From NCBI GenBank assembly GCA_026785785.1, contig JAJAZI010000089.1, forward strand, positions 1-5,489: a stretch of DNA of 5,489 bases. Reading direction: 5' to 3'. This document shows positions 1-5,489 of this stretch, piece by piece; within the stretch, counting starts at the first letter, position 1, and the number at the start of each line of letters is the position of its first letter. This DNA is from Microbacteriaceae bacterium. GTDB taxonomy: Bacteria; Actinomycetota; Actinomycetes; Actinomycetales; Microbacteriaceae. Both the position numbers and the translations under genes were made by a program. The notes beneath the pieces are model-generated. The model did no database searches and was not told where the DNA came from. It was given only the letters and a program-made list of their open reading frames with translations.

Positions 1-1593
1 GTCGGGATCCTCGCGTTCGTGACCGTCACCCTCACGGTGCTCGTGGTCGACTCCCGCGTGCGCGAGGAAAGCGATGCGGCGGGACGAGCGCTCGCGATCG
101 CGACGTCCATCGCGGATAACCCGTTCGTGGTCGAGTCGCTGGCATCCCCCGATCCGACCGCGCTGCTGCAGCCCTATGCCGCACGCCTGGCCGCCGACAC
201 GGGCATGGACTTCGTCACAATCATGCGGCCGGACCGCACCCGGCTCACTCACCCCGATCCTGACGAGATCGGGAGGCAGTTCCGCGGCACGATCGCCCCC
301 GCCCTCGCGGGCGACTCCTTCACCGAGACCTTCCCCGGCACGCTCGGACCGTCGGTGCGCGCGGTCGTGCCGATCCTCGGCGAGAAGGAGGAGATCGTCG
401 CTCTGGTCGCCGCCGGCATCACCGTCGGGGCTATCACCGACGCGATCAACGCCAGGCTGCCTCTCGTGATGGCGCTCGGCCTCCTCGCAGCCCTGATCGC
501 CGCCGCGGGATCCTGGGGTCTCAGCCTCTATCTCCGCCGCGCAACCTGGGGCCGTGGGCAGGAGCAGATGCGGCGGATGTTCTCGTTCTACGAGTCCGTG
601 CTGCACTCGGTGCGCGAGGGGCTCGTGCTGGTCGACACCGACGCTCGGATCGTGCTCTACAACGACCAAGCGGCGGAGATGCTCGGGCTGCCGCGGCAGC
701 GCACCGACGACCAGGCGATCCCGGTGTCCGGGCTGGCTGTGCCGCCGTCACTCCGCGCGGTGCTCGCGAGCGGCGCCACCGCAGTCGACGAGATCCATCT
801 CACCGACAGCCAAGTGCTCGTCGTGAACCAGGAGCCGGCACTCCCATCCGGACGATTTGCGCCCAGCGTCGCGGTCGGGACGGTGACGAGCCTGCGCGAC
901 CACACCGAGGTGACCCGGCTCACCGACGAGCTGCGGTCGACGCGGGTACTCTCGGATGCGCTCCGCTCGCAGACCCACGAGTTCGCGAACCGGCTGCACA
1001 CGATTGTCTCGCTCATCGAACTCGGCCGGGGTGCCGAGGCGCTTCACCTCGCGACGAGCGAGCTCGCGGTGAGCCAGCAGCTGACCGACGAAGTCATGGC
1101 CGCCGTCTCCGAACCGGTGCTCGCGGCCCTGCTGCTGGGCAAGTCGGCCCAGGCGAGCGAGCACGGCCTCGCCCTGTCGATCGACTGCGACCCGAACCTC
1201 GACACCGCCGGGATTCACACCCTCGATCTCGTCACGGTGCTCGGCAACCTCATCGACAACGCCTTCGACGCCGCGGCCGATGCCGCAGTGGGCCTGCCGG
1301 ATGGAGGCTGGGTCGAGGTGTACCTTGCGAACAGCGACGACCCCGCCGGGCCCGCCCGGCTCGTCATACAGGTCTCCGACAGCGGCCCCGGTCTCGACCC
1401 GGCCGTGTTCGCCCGCGCGACGGGCCTCGGTGTGACCACCAAGGCACCCGGCGCATTCGGCCGGGGCATCGGCCTCGCCCTCGTTTTGCAGGCCGTGCGT
1501 CGCGCGGGCGGCACGATCACGTCGAGCCGGGACGGCGGCTCGTCGATCCTCGTCGAGCTCCCCCTCGCGAACCGCGCCGCGGTGCCGTTGTGA
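1..1593 (+). CDS. Sensor histidine kinase, CitA/DcuS family (5' partial)
   Basis: Membrane sensor kinase that likely detects a di- or tricarboxylate outside the cell and phosphorylates the regulator encoded next to it. The frame is open from base 1, and the first ~54 bases encode the end of a transmembrane helix, so the true start is upstream; the GTG at 19 lies inside this helix and is unlikely to be the start. Order: TM1 (to ~48), Cache-like periplasmic sensor (~55-455), TM2 (~457-537), PAS domain (~570-930), then the kinase core. The sensor keeps an R-x-x-H motif (Arg at 241-243, His at 250-252) and the Arg of GPSVRA (358-360), which match ligand-contacting positions in CitA/DcuS. The H-box QTHEFANRLH puts the phospho-acceptor His at 976-978. 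The N-box is at 1234-1266, DSGPGLD at 1378-1398 and GRGIGLALV at 1459-1485, so the ATPase looks intact. The visible 530 codons are close to full family length. The stop overlaps the next gene by 4 bases. Family assignment is firm; the ligand is inferred. Confidence 0.93.
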   Translation, partial: VGILAFVTVTLTVLVVDSRVREESDAAGRALAIATSIADNPFVVESLASPDPTALLQPYAARLAADTGMDFVTIMRPDRTRLTHPDPDEIGRQFRGTIAPALAGDSFTETFPGTLGPSVRAVVPILGEKEEIVALVAAGITVGAITDAINARLPLVMALGLLAALIAAAGSWGLSLYLRRATWGRGQEQMRRMFSFYESVLHSVREGLVLVDTDARIVLYNDQAAEMLGLPRQRTDDQAIPVSGLAVPPSLRAVLASGATAVDEIHLTDSQVLVVNQEPALPSGRFAPSVAVGTVTSLRDHTEVTRLTDELRSTRVLSDALRSQTHEFANRLHTIVSLIELGRGAEALHLATSELAVSQQLTDEVMAAVSEPVLAALLLGKSAQASEHGLALSIDCDPNLDTAGIHTLDLVTVLGNLIDNAFDAAADAAVGLPDGGWVEVYLANSDDPAGPARLVIQVSDSGPGLDPAVFARATGLGVTTKAPGAFGRGIGLALVLQAVRRAGGTITSSRDGGSSILVELPLANRAAVPL

Positions 1594-2282
1594 TCCGGGT
1601 GCTCGTCGTCGACGACGAACCGGTGACCGCCGACGCGCATGCGGCCTATGTGACCAGAGTCGACGGCTTCGAACTCGCCGGAATCGCGCACACCGGCGGC
1701 GACGCGCTGCGGTTCATCGCACACTCGGTGCGGCCGGGCGGTACGCCGATCACACTCGTCCTGCTCGACATGCACCTGCCCGATCGCAACGGGCTCGACG
1801 TGTGCCGCAGCATCCGCGCCGCCCGGCTGCCGATCGACGTCATCGCGATCACGGCCGAACGGGACCTGCGGCTCGTGCGCGAGGCCCTCTCGGTCGGGGT
1901 CGTGCAGTACCTGATCAAGCCGTTCGGGTTCCCCGCGTTCGCCGGGAAACTGGCGAGTTTCGCCGCCTACCACGCCGGGCTCGCGAACCAGGGGCCGCCG
2001 ACGACGCAGGCCGAGGTGGACTCCGCCCTGTCCGCCCTGCGCCGATCGGGGAACACCGCACTTCCCAAGGGACTCGCGCCCGACACTCTCGCCGCGATCA
2101 CCGCGCGGCTGTCTCTCGAGCACCGGGCCTTCTCCGCCACCGAGCTGAGCGAGCGGAACGGGCTCTCCCGCGTCACCGCCCGCCGCTACCTCGAACACCT
2201 TGCCGACATCGGCCAGGTACGGCGAAGCTCGCGGCACGGCGGTGCGGGTCGACCGGAAATCGAATATCGCTGGATACGCTGA
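1590..2282 (+). CDS. Response regulator, CitB/DcuR family
   Basis: Cytoplasmic DNA-binding regulator, partner of the preceding kinase. Receiver domain spans residues 1-~120: acidic pair D8-D9, phospho-acceptor D60 (in LLDMHLPDRNG), switch Thr T88 and the conserved K110-P111. A linker follows, then a C-terminal helix-turn-helix at about residues 181-205 (FSATELSERNGLSRVTARRY) and a wing with the GxGRPxxxYR pattern typical of CitB/DcuR proteins rather than the NarL or OmpR types. The length, 230 aa, is usual for the family. The GTG start at 1590 shares GTGA with the kinase stop, which indicates translational coupling and confirms the pairing. All phosphorylation residues are present, so it should be active. 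Relatives activate transport and metabolism genes for citrate, malate, fumarate or succinate; the targets are not in this window. I see no clear terminator after it before the next gene, 77 bases on. Confidence 0.94.
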   Translation: MIRVLVVDDEPVTADAHAAYVTRVDGFELAGIAHTGGDALRFIAHSVRPGGTPITLVLLDMHLPDRNGLDVCRSIRAARLPIDVIAITAERDLRLVREALSVGVVQYLIKPFGFPAFAGKLASFAAYHAGLANQGPPTTQAEVDSALSALRRSGNTALPKGLAPDTLAAITARLSLEHRAFSATELSERNGLSRVTARRYLEHLADIGQVRRSSRHGGAGRPEIEYRWIR

Positions 2283-2296
2283 TCCCACGAGCCACC

Positions 2297-2321
2297 CAAC
2301 GTTTCCGGTCGCTCGTTCGTC
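2297..2321 (+). promoter_or_regulatory. Candidate ECF-type promoter upstream of the sigma gene
   Basis: The 77-base gap before the sigma gene holds CAAC (2297-2300) and CGTC (2318-2321). The AAC and CGTC cores are 17 bases apart, which fits the general AAC - 16/17 bases - CGT layout of many ECF sigma promoters. A start site would fall near 2328-2330, leaving a leader of about 30 bases that contains the ribosome binding site. ECF genes are often autoregulated, which makes this plausible. The motif is short and could be chance in GC-rich DNA. I see no convincing housekeeping -35/-10 pair in the same gap. Confidence 0.3.
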
Positions 2322-2359
2322 TTATTAGGTAACGGGACAATCGAGGCCGAGGAGGCGCG

Positions 2360-2890
2360 ATGGCAGCGCAGTGGGAAAGCGTCGTGACGACACTCGTGCG
2401 CCAGCGTGGCCACTCCCTCACCCGCTACGCCTGGCTGCTCTCGGGCAGTGTCGACGACGCCGCCGACCTCGTGCAGGACGCACTCGTCAAGACCTTCGGG
2501 CGGCTCAGCAACGGCTTCACCGTGACCAGCGCGGAGGCCTATGTGCGCCGGGCGATCCTCACCGGCTTCCTCGACGGCGGGCGGCGGCGCACGAGGTGGC
2601 GCAGGATCGCGCACCTCGAGCTCGCTCCGGACGCGATCGACTCGCCGGCCCCGGCATCCGAGGCCCGCATCGACCTGCAGGCCCAACTGGCGCGCCTCAC
2701 GCCGCGGGAACGTGCCTGCTTAGTGCTGCGGTACTACGAAGATCTCAAGGTCGACGACATTGCGCTCGAACTGGGCATCAGCTCCGGCGCCGTGAAGCGC
2801 TACCTGAGCGACGGGCTTGCGAGAATGGCCGTCGCCCTCACCCCCGAGCCGCAAGCGACCCCAGGAGGATTACGTGCCAACCGAAGCTGA
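2360..2890 (+). CDS. ECF RNA polymerase sigma factor, SigE family
   Basis: Alternative sigma factor directing RNA polymerase to a specific promoter set. The length of 176 aa suits the streptomycete-type SigE family of group IV (ECF) factors, which have only regions 2 and 4. Region 2 covers about residues 14-80, with the core-binding and -10 recognition segment around DDAADLVQDALVKTF and AEAYVRRAIL, then a basic run RRRTRWRR. Region 4 covers about 106-160, with LTPRERACLVLRYYEDL and a helix-turn-helix DDIALELGISSGAVKRYL that reads the -35 element. The ATG at 2360 has AGGAGG at 2350-2355, which fixes the start. The 3' end overlaps the next gene by 17 bases. Leucines 121 (2720-2722) and 171 (2870-2872) are encoded by TTA, a codon I did not find in frame in any other gene here. 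No C-terminal SnoaL-type extension is present. Family call is firm; the stimulus and regulon are unknown. Confidence 0.93.
   Translation: MAAQWESVVTTLVRQRGHSLTRYAWLLSGSVDDAADLVQDALVKTFGRLSNGFTVTSAEAYVRRAILTGFLDGGRRRTRWRRIAHLELAPDAIDSPAPASEARIDLQAQLARLTPRERACLVLRYYEDLKVDDIALELGISSGAVKRYLSDGLARMAVALTPEPQATPGGLRANRS
2863..2868 (+). promoter_or_regulatory. Ribosome binding site AGGAGG that sets the start at 2874
   Basis: A perfect AGGAGG lies inside the last codons of the sigma gene, 5 bases before GTG 2874. It selects this start over an upstream in-frame TTG at 2817, which would add 19 residues with no signal-like or domain character and has no comparable site. Confidence 0.75.
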
Positions 2891-3641
2891 ATTGCGCGCC
2901 TGGCTGCGCGAGGGCGATCTAGGGGCCTCGGCACGGGAAGCGGATGCCGGCAGCGTGATCCGCCGCAGCCGCCGCCGCCGGCTGCCCCGGCAACTCGCGG
3001 CCGGCGGAACACTCACGCTCGCGATTGCCGGAATCGGCTTCGCCGGCTTCACGGGGTTGCGCTCCATGCCGATGGGCGCGAGCGTGAGCGATGCGAACGC
3101 CGAGAGTGCACCAGATGCGCTCTCCGACCAGGACGGAGGCGAGGCCGCCGACGGCGGGGCCATTCAGGCTGCGCCGGCGTCCAAGCTGAACCCGTGCGGT
3201 GGGCCCATCGCCGGCGTCGTGCGGGGCACGGGCCTCGTGCTCGAGACCCGGTTTGGCCCCTCCGCTCCCAATGACGGCCAGAGCGTCGACGGTGTCGTGA
3301 CGCTCACCAACACCGGCACGGACCGCATCACCGGCACGACCGCCGCGACGCCCGCGGTCACGCTCTCCCAGAACGGGACAGTGCTGTGGCACAGCAACGG
3401 GCCCATGATCATGATGGTCGTGGAGGTCGATCTCGCCCCCGGCGAGTCGCTCGAGTACCCGGCCTCGTTCACCGCGGTGCAGTGCAGCGAGGAGGACGAG
3501 GCGTCCGAATCGTTCCGGGATAACCTCCCCTCCCTGGATGCGGGAAGCTACGAGCTTTCGGCTGCCATCGACTTCCTTGGCGCCGACGGAAGCCCGATGC
3601 CCCCCGTCACCGGCCCGCGCTCCCCCATCACGCTCGACTAG
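2874..3641 (+). CDS. Single-pass membrane protein with BsuPI-like external domain, coupled to sigma factor
   Basis: Unnamed protein of 255 aa. Residues 1-36 are hydrophilic and end in a basic cluster (RRSRRRR, 30-36). One membrane helix follows at about 41-62, so the N-terminus should be inside and the rest outside. Residues ~65-105 form a low-complexity Ala/Asp/Glu/Gly-rich linker. The external domain (~108-250) has the features of a BsuPI / intracellular proteinase inhibitor-like beta sandwich: VTLTNTG (142-148), NGTVLWHSNG with W172, and LAPGESLEYP (187-196). Cysteines C108 and C204 could form a disulfide. The gene starts inside the sigma gene (17-base overlap, different frame), so the two are almost surely co-expressed. 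Its position suggests an anti-sigma or sensing partner, but the short cytoplasmic tail has no His or Cys for a zinc-binding anti-sigma motif and looks too small for a classical anti-sigma domain. Domain assignment is by motif pattern; the function is unknown. Confidence 0.85.
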   Translation: MPTEAELRAWLREGDLGASAREADAGSVIRRSRRRRLPRQLAAGGTLTLAIAGIGFAGFTGLRSMPMGASVSDANAESAPDALSDQDGGEAADGGAIQAAPASKLNPCGGPIAGVVRGTGLVLETRFGPSAPNDGQSVDGVVTLTNTGTDRITGTTAATPAVTLSQNGTVLWHSNGPMIMMVVEVDLAPGESLEYPASFTAVQCSEEDEASESFRDNLPSLDAGSYELSAAIDFLGADGSPMPPVTGPRSPITLD

Positions 3642-3654
3642 GGCGCGACGGGGG
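3622..3654. terminator. Possible hairpin between convergent genes
   Basis: Bases 3622-3633 can pair with 3643-3654 over 12 positions, with two A-C mismatches and a 9-base loop. The outer five pairs are all C-G. It overlaps the stop codon of the membrane protein gene (3639-3641) and lies 27 bases past the stop of the minus-strand gene, so it could serve both directions. There is no T-tract on either side, so intrinsic termination is uncertain. Confidence 0.25.
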
Positions 3655-3680
3655 CTGCGTGCGCGAGGTCGACTCAGCGA

Positions 3681-4697
3681 CTAATGCCGGGAGACTTTCT
3701 GCCCGCAATTCCCGGACAGGCCCGAGATCTTCAGAACGTCACCGCTCAGGCTGACGACGAATGCCGTGTCCCCCGCGATGTGAAGCGAGGTCGGTAGGTC
3801 CAGCCCGTCAGCCACAACAGAGAATGTCCCGTCGCTGTTCACGAGCAGCAGCTCGCCGCTCTCCGGTAGCGCAGGGGAACCGGCGGGGACATTCCCGGGC
3901 GAGTCACCTTGGGACAGCGCGTAGAGCGCGTTGCAGCGCCCCAGCTCGACGTCGGTGATCAGGCTGTAGCCGGATGCCGCCGTCGAAGGCGAGAGGTCGT
4001 TCAGCCCGAACACCTCGACCGTGCCGTCCTCGGGCGCATGCGGGACCGCGCCGGCCATGGCCAGATAGACGGTGTTGCCCAACACGTCGAGACCCGTCGG
4101 CACGGTGTTGTCGAACTGGATGAGCTCGGATATTGCACCCGAGCGGCTGACGTTCAGCACCCGGTTATGGTGCCCGTCCGTGACGAGGAATCCGCCGCGA
4201 CTGGTCTCGAGGGCGAACTGGACTCCCTCGCTCAGGTCGAACTGTGTGGTCGGCGGATTCTCTGCGGACCATGCGCCCAGGTCAGCGATGATCGTGAAAC
4301 TGTCTGCATCGTCCACCCGGTAGATGCCATCGATCTGGTCGCCCCCGACGTCGGACCCGACAATGGCGACAAGCACGTAGGTCGTGTTGCCGCGGAAGAC
4401 AATATCGATTGCTCCGCCGATCCCGACGATCGACAATGGCAGGCCGCTTGCGTACGTCGTAGCCTCCCCGGACCGTGGATCGATACGCGTGACCTGGCCG
4501 ACCGCGCCCTCGACGACGTACAGCGCGCCATCGGGGCCGATGGCACCGCCGCTGGGTCCCGCGAGCCCGGAGGCGAGCAGCTCCACCTCGACCTCCTGCT
4601 GCGGCGGAGCCGCCCCCGCGGCTGTTGGCGCCAGTATCGTCGGCGCGAGTAGGGCCGTCACTGCGGCGGCGAGCAGGACATTTCGATTGCTACGCAT
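3681..4697 (-). CDS. Secreted ScyD/ScyE-family beta-propeller protein
   Basis: Exported protein of 338 aa. The N-terminus is a classical Sec signal peptide: basic MRSNRN, hydrophobic core 7-23, and an A-G-A cleavage site after residue 29. The mature part shows repeated propeller-type blades: GLAGPSGGAIGPDGALYVVE (44-63) then VTRIDP; GIYRVDD; a central stretch SEGVQFALETSRGGFLVTDG leading to HHNRVLNV (156-183); GLDVLGNTVYLAM; and a C-terminal blade near LLLVNSDGTFSVVADGLDLP. This pattern matches the ScyD/ScyE family, named for genes in cyanobacterial scytonemin clusters but common in actinobacteria, where the role is unknown; no scytonemin genes are present here. C255 and C331 may form a disulfide closing the propeller. 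The ATG at 4695-4697 is preceded by AAGGAG (4703-4708 on this strand, 5-base spacing). It is a single-gene unit, convergent with the sigma unit and divergent from the TPM gene. No lipobox or membrane anchor is seen, so it is probably released outside the cell. Confidence 0.9.
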   Translation of the reverse strand: MRSNRNVLLAAAVTALLAPTILAPTAAGAAPPQQEVEVELLASGLAGPSGGAIGPDGALYVVEGAVGQVTRIDPRSGEATTYASGLPLSIVGIGGAIDIVFRGNTTYVLVAIVGSDVGGDQIDGIYRVDDADSFTIIADLGAWSAENPPTTQFDLSEGVQFALETSRGGFLVTDGHHNRVLNVSRSGAISELIQFDNTVPTGLDVLGNTVYLAMAGAVPHAPEDGTVEVFGLNDLSPSTAASGYSLITDVELGRCNALYALSQGDSPGNVPAGSPALPESGELLLVNSDGTFSVVADGLDLPTSLHIAGDTAFVVSLSGDVLKISGLSGNCGQKVSRH

Positions 4698-4869
4698 GTC
4701 AACTCCTTCAGAGTGCGATGACGGCCTTCGTGCGCCCGATCACCCGGCAGGTCAACGGGCTGCGGATCGCAGCGGAACGCGTCGCGACCCCTCGCGGAAT
4801 CGACAGCTCTGCTGGATAGACTCCGACTGAACCGTGTCGACCGTTCGTCGTTTTCTGGTGAGGGAGTCC
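4698..4869. other. Divergent intergenic region (172 bases)
   Basis: This gap must hold the promoters of both flanking genes. On the minus strand TTGACC (4750-4755) resembles a -35 box but has no good -10 at the right distance. A second minus-strand pair, TCGACA (4835-4840) and TATCCA 16 bases further on, is a weak alternative. On the plus strand TAGACT (4817-4822) could be a -10 box but lacks a -35. I see no small gene or RNA here. Confidence 0.5.
4759..4773. promoter_or_regulatory. Perfect inverted repeat, possible operator
   Basis: GCTGCG-GAT-CGCAGC forms 6-base arms around a 3-base centre in the divergent promoter region, about 60 bases upstream of the minus-strand start. The 8-base palindrome GTCGCGAC (4781-4788) follows closely. 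A dimeric regulator could bind here, but repeats this short arise by chance in GC-rich DNA. Confidence 0.2.
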
Positions 4870-5489
4870 GTGAGTCGTATGCAGCGGAACCGAACGCGCC
4901 TGCTGCGGGCGCTCGGCGCCGCGGCGCTCGCCCTCGCGGCGGTCGTCGTTGCACCGCTGGCCGCGCAGGCCGAGCAGCCCGTCGATCTCGGCAGCACCCA
5001 GATCGTCGACACCGTCGGGGCCCTCGACGGGCAGGAAGCGCAGGTGGAGTCGGCGCTCAACCGGCTCTACAACGACACGGGAGCGCAGCTCTTCGTCGTC
5101 TACGTCGCGAGCTTCGACGGCGTCGCCGCGGACGAGAGCTGGGCAACCGCCACGGCCGAACAGAACGGGCTCGGCACCGACGATGTTCTGCTCGCGGTCG
5201 CGACCGAGGAACGCACCTACGACATCTTCTATCCGGTTGACTTCCAGTTGGATGAGGAGAGCACCCGCGACGTCGAGAACGAGTTTCTGCCCCTGCTGAG
5301 CGACGAGAACTGGGCGGGTGCCGCCCTGGCCGCCGCTGAGGGCTACCGCGAGGCCATCGAGGGCCCCGGATTCCCGTGGGTATTTGTGCTCGGGGTGCTT
5401 GTCGTCGGCGCGATCGTGATCGGGATCGTCCTGCTGATCGGGCGGCGGCGCGCCTCCGCCAAGCGGGAGGCAGAACTCGTCGACCTCAC
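4870..5489 (+). CDS. TPM-domain membrane protein (3' partial)
   Basis: Start of a TPM-domain (TPM_phosphatase / Repair_PSII-type) protein; 206 full codons are visible and the frame is open at the right edge. Residues 1-34 form a signal peptide: basic MSRMQRNRTR, an Ala/Leu/Val core, and an A-Q-A cleavage site before EQP. The external TPM domain spans ~44-163, with IVDTVGAL, TGAQLFVVYVASFDG, NGLGTDDVLLAVATEERTYD and ENWAGAALAAAEGYREAI in the usual order. One membrane helix follows at ~170-191, then RRR and a charged segment entering the cytoplasm. Actinobacterial members often continue into a long, probably coiled-coil cytoplasmic part, so much of the gene may be missing. AGGGAG (4861-4866) is 3 bases from GTG 4870 and 12 from the in-frame ATG 4879; GTG 4858 is also in frame, so the start is uncertain by a few residues. 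The role in bacteria is poorly defined; cell-envelope quality control or phosphatase activity are only guesses. Confidence 0.88.
   Translation, partial: MSRMQRNRTRLLRALGAAALALAAVVVAPLAAQAEQPVDLGSTQIVDTVGALDGQEAQVESALNRLYNDTGAQLFVVYVASFDGVAADESWATATAEQNGLGTDDVLLAVATEERTYDIFYPVDFQLDEESTRDVENEFLPLLSDENWAGAALAAAEGYREAIEGPGFPWVFVLGVLVVGAIVIGIVLLIGRRRASAKREAELVDL

Noticed and set aside
1215..2288. Long minus-strand open frame (357 codons) opposite the kinase end and the response regulator
   Set aside because: Its composition is rich in Arg, Gly, Pro and Asp without domain motifs, as expected for the antisense of GC-rich genes. Both plus-strand genes have complete catalytic motifs and a coupled start.
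2817..2873. Upstream TTG start extending the membrane protein by 19 residues
   Set aside because: GTG 2874 has a perfect AGGAGG at 5 bases. The extension lies wholly within sigma region 4 coding sequence and adds no plausible domain.
3687..3715. CCGGGA ... TCCCGG inverted repeat near the 3' end of the ScyD/ScyE-family gene
   Set aside because: It lies inside coding sequence, has only 6-base arms and a 17-base loop, and has no T-tract; chance is the simplest explanation.
3909..4652. Plus-strand open frame of 247 codons opposite the ScyD/ScyE-family gene
   Set aside because: The minus-strand frame has a signal peptide, propeller repeats and a good ribosome binding site. The plus-strand product has no recognisable domain and no start signal.
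4830..4852. AAC - 16 bases - CGTT as an ECF promoter for the TPM gene
   Set aside because: The start site would fall about at the ribosome binding site, leaving almost no leader, and the motif is very short.
4949..5299. Alternative plus-strand frame of 116 codons inside the TPM gene
   Set aside because: It is Arg/Ser/Pro-rich and motif-free. The overlapping frame from 4870 gives a signal peptide, TPM domain and membrane helix.

Overview
The window is GC-rich and tightly packed. GTG starts, GC-ending codons and gene families (a SigE-family ECF sigma factor, a ScyD/ScyE-family secreted protein, an actinobacterial TPM-domain protein) point to a high-GC actinobacterium. Micrococcales, perhaps Microbacteriaceae, is a reasonable guess from gene style but is not proven. 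There are six protein genes: four on the plus strand, one on the minus strand, then one more on the plus strand. The first and last are cut by the window edges. I found no RNA genes, insertion sequences, CRISPR arrays or attachment sites.

Region 1 (1-2282) is a two-component system of the CitA/DcuS - CitB/DcuR type. The histidine kinase lacks only its extreme N-terminus. It has an extracytoplasmic Cache-like carboxylate sensor, a PAS domain and a complete kinase core. Its stop overlaps the response regulator's GTG start by four bases, so the pair is co-translated. Such pairs usually control uptake or use of citrate or C4-dicarboxylates. No transporter or enzyme target is visible here; it may lie upstream of the window.

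Region 2 (2283-3641) is a second plus-strand unit: an ECF sigma factor whose end overlaps the start of a single-pass membrane protein by 17 bases. The membrane protein sits where an anti-sigma factor often sits, but it has only a short basic cytoplasmic tail with no zinc-finger residues. Its external domain resembles the BsuPI (intracellular proteinase inhibitor) fold. The sigma gene carries the only two in-frame TTA leucine codons I found in the window. A plausible ECF-type promoter lies just upstream of it.

Region 3 (3681-4697, minus strand) encodes a secreted beta-propeller protein of the ScyD/ScyE family, convergent with region 2. A possible shared hairpin lies in the junction. Region 4 is a 172-base divergent intergenic stretch holding a short perfect inverted repeat. 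It is followed by a TPM-domain membrane protein (4870 to the right edge), which is open at its 3' end.

The layout is mostly ordinary chromosome. The sigma/membrane-protein pair is the part most worth following up. I do not see convincing evidence of a wholly new system.
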